A stretch of DNA of 64,000 nucleotides from Otis tarda. Its lineage: Eukaryota > Chordata > Aves > Otidiformes > Otididae. The notes under the pieces were generated by a model, which saw only the letters and a program-made list of their open reading frames with translations, searched no databases and was not told the DNA's origin. This document shows, piece after piece, positions 51,736 through 61,213 of this stretch. Location of the stretch: NCBI GenBank assembly GCA_026413225.1, contig CM048553.1, positions 140,004,690 to 140,068,689 on the forward strand, read 5' to 3'. A program made the position numbers and the translations under genes. Positions within the stretch are counted from its first letter, which is position 1. Each line of letters opens with the position of its first letter.

Positions 51736-52991
51736 CAGCTGCAGTCAGGATAAGCTCAGACACATAGATCACTCTTGCAACCGTGCTTTCATTTTATGAA
51801 ATATTTTTCTGGAGAGCATCTCATGATCCTCATCCCTTGTTTCCTTTGTATGATTTTTCTCAGACATTTCTAAGAGTTGAAAGCCCAGTATGGTCCAGTA
51901 GTTTCAGTGCCTCCATTAGTGAAGGTGTACCTGCCACCCACCAGTACATCGCAGAGCACGTACTCAGTTTTGTCCATGGGGTAGAAGCCTTCCAGGCAAA
52001 TTACCAGCACCTTTGCTCCCAAAGGAGATACCTGCTGACGTGCCCTCTGCTTTTAACTGTTAGGCAATAATTAGATTTAATCCCAAACTGGAAAAAGGCT
52101 TGGTTTTCCTTTACAGTAAAGATTCCTTATCTTGATGAAGGGTAGTGAAATTAAAGGATCTAAGTACAAATCAGGCACCAGATCTCTCACCAGTTCAACA
52201 CTGCATCTGAAGTCTTTGCCCAGAGCTTAGTGTTGTGTTTCCTAGTTGCTGAGTAGGGCTCTTACATACAGACAATACAGTAAATAACTTTCAAAATGTG
52301 AAACATTGCAATTGCTGCTTTCCTTTCCAAGTTGAATGGAAGAAGCAGAAGGAACATGATTTAGTAACTCTGGAGGATCTCATGTTGCAGCTATTCAGTA
52401 CAGATTCTCCTACAGTCTTTAACGATGGCACCTGAGTAGGTGCCCCAGTAGGGTTTTTAATTTTTTTGTGTATTTATTCTTATGCTCTCTTCATGAGGGG
52501 AGAAAGAATTTTGTGTAATGAAGTGTCTGGCCTCCTTTTTATTGCTTCAGAGTAGTTACTGTTAAAGATCTGTGTACCATGAAGACAAGGTTACAGTTAT
52601 TTACCTGTCTGAATTAAAGGACTATGAATGGCTAATAATATTTATTTTGGAATAGAAATACTGCATACAGTCGTCTGGGAAAGCAAATACCTTTTGTAAT
52701 TAGAAGACTACGAGACCCTAGGCCACATTCAAATTTACTTTAGTAACTCTGTTGTGATCATTGGAGGCATTAATGTGTTATGAATTTAAATCAAACTGCA
52801 TTAGGGAAAGCATTCTTAAAATGTTTCTGCATACTTTAATTCCTATCTTAATGATGTTTACAGTACTTACCTGAATTTCTGGTGCAAATGCCATACACTG
52901 CTTTAACTTTTTAGTGAAGATTTAACTATGAAAAGTATCAATCACCGGTGTTTACTATGGTTTCCTTTTTGTGTTTATTACCAAGAATAAG

Positions 52992-53370
52992 AGAATCATA
53001 GAATGGGTTGAGATGGAAGGGCCCTTAAAGATCATCCAGTTCCAACCCTACTGCCCTGAGCAGGGACACCTTCCACTAGACCATATCGCTCAAAGCTACA
53101 TCCAGCCTGGCCTTTAACACTTCCAGGGATGGGGCATCCACAACTTCTCTGGGCAACCTGTGCCAGTGCCTCACCACCCTCACAGTAAATAATTTGTTCC
53201 TTATATCTAACCTAAAACTATTCTCTTCTAGTTTAAAGCCATTACCTCTTCTCACTACATGCCCTTATCAAGAGTCCCTCCTCAGTTTTCTTGTGCTGGC
53301 CCCCTTTAGGTACTGAAAGGCTGCTATAAGGTCTCTCCAGAGCCTTCTCTTCTCCAGGCTGAACAACTCC
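52992..53370 (-). mobile_element. CR1 LINE 3' fragment (reverse orientation)
   Basis: The left edge, GAATCATAGAATGGGTTGAG, is the antisense CR1 terminus. It is followed by the antisense 3' UTR (CCTTCCACTAGACC) and the antisense of the ORF2 tail (GGGATGGGGCATCCACAACT and CTCTGGGCAACCTG). The match continues to CTTCTCCAGGCTGAACAACT, where it ends. It is a 5'-truncated copy of about 380 bp with several substitutions. Its right edge abuts a truncated LTR starting about 55 bp further on. Confidence 0.92.
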
Positions 53371-53425
53371 AAGAAGATTTGATATTTTGACCAAAGTGGG
53401 TCTGCATGAAAACAGGACTTTCTGA

Positions 53426-53775
53426 AGTCCTGATTTTGGCAGGGATAGAGTTAATTTTCCTCTCAGTAGCTGGTGTGTTTTGGATTTCATGTGTGAAGAA
53501 TGTTGATAAAACACCCTGATGATACCAGTTGCTGCGAATGAGACCAAGGACACTGTCCTGCTTTCCAAGTCTCGCTAATGTGCAGATGCAGGAAGCTGGG
53601 AGAAAGACAGACAGAATAATTGACCCAAACTGGCCAAAGACAGTATTCCATTATTGTAGTTTTCCCTTGTTATTTCAGTAAATTGTCTTCATCTCAACCC
53701 ATGAGTTTTCCTTCCTTCCCAATTCTCTCCCTCATCCCTCTGTGGAGGGGGAGAGTGAACGAGAAACTGTGTAGT
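53426..53775 (+). mobile_element. Truncated, internally shortened avian ERVL-type LTR
   Basis: The left end, GTCCTGATTTTGGCAGGGAT followed by AGAGTTAATTTTCCTCTCAG, corresponds to the start of a common avian endogenous-retrovirus LTR. Later pieces in the expected order are GACCCAAACTGGCCAAAGAC, TATTCCATTATTGTAG, CATCTCAACCCATGAGTTTT, TCTCTCCCTCATCCC and GGGGGAGAGTGAACGAGAAA. The central TATA-containing part appears shortened, and the 3' end stops before the usual terminal CCACGACA. No internal retroviral genes are present, so this is a decayed solo LTR. The assignment to the ERVL class is by recollection of similar avian LTRs. Confidence 0.7.
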
Positions 53776-53782
53776 AAAACAA

Positions 53783-53977
53783 CAAGAAATTTTTTTGAAA
53801 TTTACTTCTTAGATAAAATAAATCATTACCAAATCACTGGACAGTCCAAAACCAGGACGTGTGGGCATCTTGCTGTTGCTAATTTAAGTACTCTTTGTTG
53901 ACGCTTACATGAGGTTTCTACTGTGATTTTGTAATGAGTTATTTTATCTAAGAAGTAAATTTCAAAAAAATTTCTTG
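53783..53977. repeat. Inverted repeat: 55-bp arms, 85-bp spacer
   Basis: The left arm, 53783-53837, is the reverse complement of the right arm, 53923-53977, with only two mismatches by hand alignment. Both arms contain CAAGAAATTTTTTTGAAATT and TACTTCTTAGATAAAATAA or its complement. The spacer is 53838-53922. The arms are AT-rich and could form a long hairpin. The left arm starts about 8 bp after the last recognisable base of the LTR fragment. No terminal transposase or known MITE end was recognised. Confidence 0.9.
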
Positions 53978-56900
53978 TCACTTTCAAGTGAAATGATTCT
54001 TCCCCAGAATATGCTGGCTCCTCAAAATCAGAGTTTTCAGAAAACTCATGTATTTCAGCATCCTGTTTATTTTCCAAAGTACCAAGTACTCTGGTGAAAT
54101 GTGAGACATGGATTTTTGTATGATTTGAACCAAACACATTAAGGACTTTAATATAGGTTCTTTTGTCCCAGTGAAATATGTTGACCATTTGCCTAGTGAC
54201 TGTTCTCAGGAAATATTCTCTGTAATCAAAAAATCTGTAAAATTACTGCTGGTTGTTTTCACCGCTGCTGTCCTGTTGATCCCTTTCATTGAGAAATGAA
54301 AGAAATGTCTAAAGAGAGAAATGTTCAGTTACAAAACTACAAAAAGAAAATAATTGCACTATATTCTCCAGAATCAGAGTTAACAACCAGTAGCATCCTT
54401 GATTCTGTTAAGCACAGTAAAGCTAGCATAATTATACAGTTATATTTTACACTGGTTGTAGGTCAGTGGGAATTTGTAATTCTTAATATTGAATGTCACA
54501 TTTCTAGTTAAAGATGCTGAGAAAGACAGATTTTGCTAAAACACAAAACCAAGTTGATTCCTCACCCCGCCTGAAGCAGGGAAGACCCAGAAGCAGTCAT
54601 GACAGTGTGTCTCCCGGCTGCCTAGTCTTTGTTCCATGCAGGCAAATTTCATACATGTCTAGTGATGGGAGAACTTTTGTCTTTGCATCTTTCCTCCCTT
54701 TCTCTCATGTGACTAGCAGGGCTGCCATCTGAAACATGTGAACTAGTGGAGACATCTTCTGAGGATAGCTGCTCTGCTTTCATACTCCAGGCAGATGCAC
54801 CCAACCACTGGTCCTCCGTGCTTTTGGATATTGTGCTGTAGTAAAGCTGGGCTCCTTCTATCCTAACTCCCCACAGCTGTTCAAGACACAGAAAATCGTT
54901 GCCTCTTGTTGTCTCACCATGATAAACTTTCTTCTTATTGGCTTCTTTTTATTTTAACATTTCAGCTCTTGCCCAGATGAGAACCTAAACGTATTCTGCA
55001 TGAAACCAGGAAATATTAACGATGTGTCTGCTGTGATAATTTCTAAAGTCTTGCAAATTTATTTTCATCTTTTATTGAAAGTTACAAAAGTACTCATTTG
55101 CTTACTGAAAGAGTAAAAATAATCCTTAGTTGAAAGATGTAAACCACAATTTTTAATTTCAGCAGTGTTGCCTATTTTCAAATGAAAACCTAAAACCTTT
55201 CAAAAAAGGGCAGCGGTGGGACAGTCATTCAGAATCATAGACAGTGTTTTGATACCCTTGTATTTGAGCAGTAAGAGTGCTTCTCTTTGATGTGCCTCTT
55301 TGTCAAAGAAAAAGCCTCCCAAGACAAGGCTTCAGGTCATCTGATGCATACCTTAGCCTGCCACTGTCTTCAGAGTGGTCTGCTTTTTCTTGTCTGTCAT
55401 CCCAGAGAATGTACAATACTGAATGATCATCTCTGTCAGTGCTGGCAAGGGCTTGCAGAGGAAACAGTGGTGGTGTTGTACATGCTAGCAGTATGTTTTT
55501 ACTGAGTGAAATGCTATTAAGTACATGACCAAATCTTGCTCGAGGGCTGTTGAAGTTACTGGGACTTTTGTCATTGGCTCCTTGGAAGTCAGAACTCCGT
55601 AACTCTGATAGGGAACAGTCCATAAAACCTGTGGACTTTTTTTACAGGCTGCTTTCCCACAAAATGTGTCAGAAGAATATTTTATCTTTTAACAAAAGTA
55701 TGAGCCTTATGCATACCTTGTCATCTATCAAAAATTGTGCTAATCTTCAGCTTTACAGCAGCTTTCTCCCATATAATAATGGGAGTAATTTACAAAAAAT
55801 TATAACTCACAGTGTTCCTAATTTTCCATGTTTTCATTCAAAAAGGGTGTGAGTGGTGTGATCACGCTTGTGGCTGGTGGTTATTATGCCTGGATGCTGG
55901 CGCATCCCTGCTTCCTAACAGCTGTTCTCGTGTTTTTTCCCTAGCTTACATTTATGCTATTTTGTGTCATTAAGTAATCTTGATCCTACACAGCAACTCA
56001 AAATTACACTACATCGTATTTATATATTATTAAATACTTAGAGGATTTTTTTTTCCTCGCTGTCACATGCACTTAGGTGTTGCTGGTGTTTTCTCTTGTC
56101 TTTCCTGTAGTCTTAGTTGCCAGCCTGCAAAGCTGGGTGTTGATTTAAACACATGCAAGTGTTTAAGTGCTACTGCAAGTGGGATGACCATCATTTCACT
56201 GTAGGTTCTGCAACACAGTTGTCACCGTGCTATACTTGGATCTCAACTACTCTAGTCAAATATTGGAATACAAGAATACAAATGTTGGTGTTTCCTAAAG
56301 TTAAGTGTAAATCAATAACCGAAAGCTGAAAATGCACTGTCGGATTAACTGATGTTCCTTATTACTCGAACAAATTAACCATTAGTCAAGGACAGTGCTT
56401 TGCCATTACAGACTTCAGTATTTTCATTTTAAAGTGGTGTTTTTTCTCGGTGGAATAAAAAAGAAAAACAGTAAATGATCTGTTGGACAAGTAATAACAC
56501 TCTGTTTTAAATAGCCCCAAATTACTGAAGGCTTTTAGGACAACTAGTCTCTCCTTTATCTTTTCAGATATCTCACTGCTTTAGCTGGGTAAGAGGCATT
56601 CCCGTCAGTGACTTGGTAGATTAGTCATGAGATGTTGGAATCTAGTTAAACATTTGGTAAGAATTAACAATTGGGATTTTGACTGAAGAAGTAGTTATCT
56701 GTAGGGTATACCTGCCGGGGATTGCCAGTGTCTACACTGGATGGGACATGTTTCCTACCAATAGAAGTACCAGTCATGCATATGACAAGGGTTTGTTTTC
56801 TTAATTGAAAAGATTTTACTGTAATTTCATGTTTTCAAGTGTTTGCCTTAGAGATGAGAAACACTTAAATTTTGCTTAACATAGATAAAAATAGATTGTT

Positions 56901-58020
56901 TATAGGGAAAACAGAAATAGAAGGAATTAAAATTAAAAAAAAATAAAAATAGGAGAAGCATTGCAAGGATTGTGCCTATTTGCGTATTCTATGAAAACAG
57001 CAAGCTATAGGAAGCCAATTTTCCCATGCCGTATTTATTGTAATGTTTCATTTTTAAATTCAGTTGAAGAGCTAAACATGATAAGATAAAGAGAGGTGAC
57101 CTCTTCTATGACAGAGTCACAGAAAGATAAAGGATAAAAGTCTATTTTGATGTTCAGAGAATTAGGCAGCAGGTTACACCAACAAGATTTAATTTTCTGG
57201 TGTATGCTAAGAGAAGTGACACAGTATCAAGATGCAGCAAATGGGATTACTTTCTGAAAAAAAAATGTGTACTGAGTTTAAAACACTTATTTAAATAATA
57301 CATTCACTATGAGGAAAAATGAAGGAAACAGCTGAGCAGCTGAGCCTGCAGTTACTTCATAAAATCTTACTGGTTTGTTGTGCTGTTCACTTGAATTAGT
57401 CAAGGGAGCAATGTACGGTCTCACCCCACTTTGCTAAGTGGCTGTTATCCCTGCCACAGCGGAGCATCTTCCCTATAGCCTAATTCCCAGCACATATTTC
57501 TTTCTGTGTAAGTATATACGTGTACGCCAATATACGTGTACAAAAGTGGACATGGTGAAACCAACCTAACCCCCTTTTTTTTAAGATTGCAACTTTCAAA
57601 GTTAATGGTGAATAGTTTTGTAATTAATCCTATCTTCTAGTGGACAAAAGAGGGAAAAAGCTTTCTCAAGAGCACATGGTGTTCTTTAAGTAGTTCAAGT
57701 AGTTGTGACCTGTTTCTTTTTTGTCCTCCAGTGAGTCTGGTTCTCTCCCCAGGCATCCTGGTTTTATGCCACTCCCAGCACGTTCTAAGAACTGAACAGC
57801 TTTCTTACAGAGCAAGAGTATGGTGTAATGTATTGTGGGTGGTTTGTTTTCTCAGTTTCATATTAAAAACACATGCGAATGTTTAAATGAGAAAGCACAA
57901 CTGAAGACTGCAGTAATGCTGCTATACTAGCAGTTTATGAAGTTTTGGAATTTAGTGTTTGGAGTGGAAGGTGAGATTATTTCTCAGTATCTGTGCTGTC
58001 CAGCCAAAGAGGCTGAGTCT

Positions 58021-58054
58021 TCAAAAATCTGAATGATTCAAAAATCTGAATGAT
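58021..58054. repeat. 17-bp perfect tandem duplication
   Basis: The unit TCAAAAATCTGAATGAT occurs twice, head to tail, with no mismatch. It is probably a slippage event. Confidence 0.95.
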
Positions 58055-58338
58055 TTCTGTCATGGTATTTATACAGGGCTCACTACAATTAAGTTGGCTT
58101 TCATTAGCAATTCACCAGCACACTGAAATGTGTATTGTCTTCCCTAAGTCTTGCTCCTTGGGCTTGTGTCGTGGTTTTGTTAGTGAGGGGGGGCCTAAGG
58201 TGGTAGCTTCTGCAGGAAACTGCTAGAAGTCGCTCCCCTTTGTTCAATGGACTTGGCCAGGCCTAGGGCGGACCTGCTGCTGGCCAAGGTCGAGCCGATT
58301 GGTAGCAGAATGTCCCGTGATAACGCCTCTGCGATAAC

Positions 58339-58347
58339 GTATTTAAG
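58339..58347 (+). promoter_or_regulatory. TATA-like element of the solo LTR
   Basis: GTATTTAAG lies about 172 bp into the LTR, where a U3 core promoter would be expected, and precedes a purine-rich stretch. If it is used, transcription would start near 58370 and proceed in the CPQ sense direction. Predicted from position and sequence only. Confidence 0.5.
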
Positions 58348-59124
58348 AAGGGGAAAACAGAAAAAAAGAGAGAAGAGAAGATGTGAAGAAGCTGAGCGGG
58401 GGCAGAGGTGCAGAGGGGGAGGCGCAGGCCTCCTGGGCCTTGCAGGCCTCACCCTCTGGCCTCTTGCCAGGCGGCCGACTGGGCCCGACTCGGCCCGGCC
58501 CGGCTGCAAGAAGTGGAGAGGAGATGAGAAGTGAATAAGATGTAAAAAGATCCTGAGAGACATCTACCAGCCTGTTGAGAGGAACGGCTGCAGACGCCAA
58601 GGTCAGTTCAGAAAGGAGGGGGAGGAGTAATGCGGCTCCTGGCCAAGATTCCCCTGCAGCCTGTGGTGACGACCATGGTGGAGCAGGTTGTCCCCCTGCA
58701 GCCCATGGAGGTCCACGGAGGAGCAGAGATCCACTTGGAGCCCGTGAAGGACCCCGTACCGGGGGAGGTGGATGCCTGAAGGCGGCTGTGGCCCGTGGAG
58801 GGCCCGCTGGGACAGCTGTTCTGGAGAGACTGTACTCCGTGGAAGAGATGACCCACGCCGGAGCAGTTCCACGAAGGACTGTGGCCCGTGGGAGGGACCC
58901 CACGCTGGAGCAGGGGAGGAATGTGAGGAGTTCTTCCCCCGACCATGAAGCAGCGGCATGAAACAACGTATGATGAACTGACTGCAACCCCCATTCCCTC
59001 TTTTCCCCCTGTGCCGCTCGGGGGCGGGGGGGGGAAGGTAGTAGAGATAATGTTAAGCTTGGGAAGAGGGAGGGGTGGATGGAGGTTATCTTGTTCTCTG
59101 TCTCATTATCCTGCTGTTTGTAGT

Positions 59125-59130
59125 AATAAA
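59125..59130 (+). terminator. LTR polyadenylation signal AATAAA
   Basis: A canonical AATAAA lies about 180 bp before the 3' end of the solo LTR, followed within about 30 bp by a T-rich stretch and TGTTTTGCC. In a provirus this would mark the R/U5 boundary. Here it sits in sense orientation in a CPQ intron. Confidence 0.65.
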
Positions 59131-61011
59131 TGAATAGTTTTCCCCAAGTCGAGTCTGTTTTGCCCGTGACGGTAACTTTAAGGATTTCTCCCTGTCCTTA
59201 TCTCAAACCTCGAGCCGTTTTCCTTATATTTTCTCTCCCTGTTCTCTGGGAGGGTGGGGGGAGTGAGAGAGAGACTGCGTAGTCTGGTCCTGATCGGGGC
59301 TGAACCACGACAGCTTGTAATATAAAGAAGATTTTGAGACATTCTTTCTGTGATACCTGTGACTTTGGAGTATCATTGGTCCCCTGTACCATGCAGTGTG
59401 CTTTTCTTGGCCTGCTTCTCTCTCGCTATGTTCAGAGGGTCCATGAATCACGATTTCATGTTGCAGTAATACTGCATTTGATGATAGGCCTAGACACCAC
59501 ATGTATCCTAATTCTTTAAATTTTATCTTTTATAAACTGAAGATTTTTTTCATTGTATAAAAATAGTTATTGCCAGTCTGGTGACAATGTTGGTTATTTC
59601 TACCTTGATTTCCAGTAGTCGGATGGGTGGATAGGTAGATGGGTTATTTTAAGGTATTATAAAATTTACAGTTACTTCATCACATGCAAAGATTTTGTAT
59701 TACATTTTTTTAATTGTTGGATATATTTCTAAGTTAGAAGTGAATACCTCTGCTATGTTAGAACTTGTTTCACTCAAAAGAGAAAAGTTTTGGGAAAACA
59801 GAGTGTAAAACACAGTTCTTTGCAAATTATATGAAGAACTTCTGAAAACTTGTGTGAATATCACATTCACAGCCACCTGTAGTTCATATTTGGCTTTATA
59901 TCCAGAAAAATGTGAAAACATTCTTTACTGAATTGTAGGCTTATGTAAGCTGTTAATGGCATGGATCTGTTACTTGCTGCTATCACATATCTCTTGTAAT
60001 TATTTTCTTGTAGTAACCCGTAACAGCCATAAAATTCTGGAATGAGATCTGGGCATAGGAGTAAAACCTGCTGTAAGTTCTCTTATTCACATTCAAGATA
60101 GTCTGAAGTATAGCTTTTTTTTCTGCCTGACTAGGCCATAAACTGTTTTATTTTAAAAAAAAAAAAAAGTTATGTGCCTCTCAAAAAGAGGGACCTTCCT
60201 TCACGTAAAGACCTTACGTAGTTTTTTCCAGTTAAGCCTCTGTGACTGAGCGTTCTGAGTGTATGGGAAGCAAACATAATGGCTCTGGGTGCTAATTTTT
60301 GTTCTCTTATCTGAAAAGAATCTTCCAAGTGCACATTAAAAGCAAATGTTATTATGCTGTTTGTATACAAAATCTTGAAATTTCATGTTTCCTGTAAGGA
60401 CTTACCTTGGAAGCACAAACTTCCCTTGAAAAAGACATTATTCCTTCAGGTCAGGAGGAACCTTGGCATTTCAGTCCTCCAGCCAAAGTCAGAGTTGACT
60501 ACAAGGTATATTGAAAATAATGTGTTTCTGAAGAGGCAGCAGCTGTTTTTTTAAATGGGCTGTCCTTCACAGTCTAAGCAAGCTTTGAATGCATCCACTT
60601 TTAAAGCCAACCAGGTTGCGCACCCTCCTCACTGCAACAGAATTTCTGATTTTCAGGTCTGAGAAGAAAGTGAGAGGTGCAAGTGCAAATTGAAATATGC
60701 TGGCAATGGCTTACCTTTCTAGGTGGCACTTCAGAAGTCTTAAAGCAACTATTTGGGGACAGCAGACCAGATGTGCTGTGGCTCCTACAAGACATTGGTG
60801 CCTCAGAACTGAACTTGAACTGTTTCAGTATTTCCACACAGAAAGATTAGGTCTCTTCGTTTATGCTTGTATACACACAGTCACATGAAGTATTTCTCTG
60901 CTTCTTAAACAAATTTGTTATGGTAAGCTCATACTGGCATCTAGAATCCAGTATATGGTGCCAGTTAAAATAGCAATCACAAAACAGTATCTTCTTTCCT
61001 TACATGTTTAG

Positions 61012-61213
61012 GAGAATATCTCCAACTTCGATATCGTCATGGAGTCTGATGAGGGCACCTTCAAGCCATCTGGACTGGCTTTTACTGGCAGTGCTAAAGC
61101 TCGGGACATCGTGAAAGAGATCATGACTCTGCTGCAGCCCATCAATGTTACAAAAGTTTACGACGATGCAGATGGAACGGATATCAATTACTGGATGAGA
61201 GCCGGGGTGCCTG
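61012..61213 (+). CDS. CPQ: Carboxypeptidase Q, internal exon with zinc-ligand aspartate
   Basis: This exon of 202 bp encodes 67 codons plus one base, from ENISNFDIVMESDEGTF to DINYWMRAGVPG. By ungapped counting against human CPQ, the aspartate codon at 61048-61050 in MESDEGT is zinc ligand Asp364. Two N-glycosylation sequons are present, N-I-S at 61015-61023 (position 353) and N-V-T in PINVTKV (position 396), in keeping with a secreted glycoprotein. The acceptor is TTACATGTTTAG and the donor is GTGAGC, with phase 0 in and phase 1 out. The frame is intact. The last zinc ligand, a histidine near position 434, and the C terminus are encoded downstream of the window. Confidence 0.96.

Larger units (their letters stand above)
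58162..59317 (+). mobile_element. Complete solo LTR with 5-bp target duplication (avian ERVL-type)
   Basis: The LTR runs from 58167 to 59312 (1,146 bp). It begins TGTCGTGGTT and ends AACCACGACA, a perfect 10-bp terminal inverted repeat, and is flanked on both sides by GCTTG (58162-58166 and 59313-59317). A 5-bp target duplication is typical of ERVL-class elements. Internal landmarks are a TATA-like GTATTTAAG at 58339-58347, a long GC-rich central region with imperfect reiterations of CCGTGGAG and ACGCTGGAGCAG motifs at about 58670-58915, and AATAAA at 59125-59130. No gag, pol or env sequence accompanies it, so it results from recombination between the two LTRs of a former provirus. It lies in sense orientation within a CPQ intron. 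Open frames in it on both strands, up to 214 codons, are composition artefacts. Confidence 0.93.
49114..61011. other. CPQ: CPQ intron of 11,898 bp
   Basis: A GT-AG phase-0 intron. It contains an ancient repeat near 51.64-51.74 kb, a cluster of CR1, LTR fragment and inverted repeat at 52.99-53.98 kb, a 17-bp tandem duplication at 58.02 kb and a complete solo LTR at 58.17-59.31 kb. The remaining sequence is AT-rich with no open frame that I recognise. Confidence 0.85.

Noticed and set aside
52992..53977. The CR1 fragment, LTR fragment and inverted repeat as one composite mobile element
   Set aside because: The parts belong to unrelated families, differ in orientation and apparent age, and share no common target duplication. 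Nested or adjacent insertion explains them.
58343..58987. A 214-codon frame on the - strand and overlapping + strand frames
   Set aside because: They fall within the GC-rich body of the solo LTR. The reiterated motifs produce open frames on several strands, with no retroviral domain in any.
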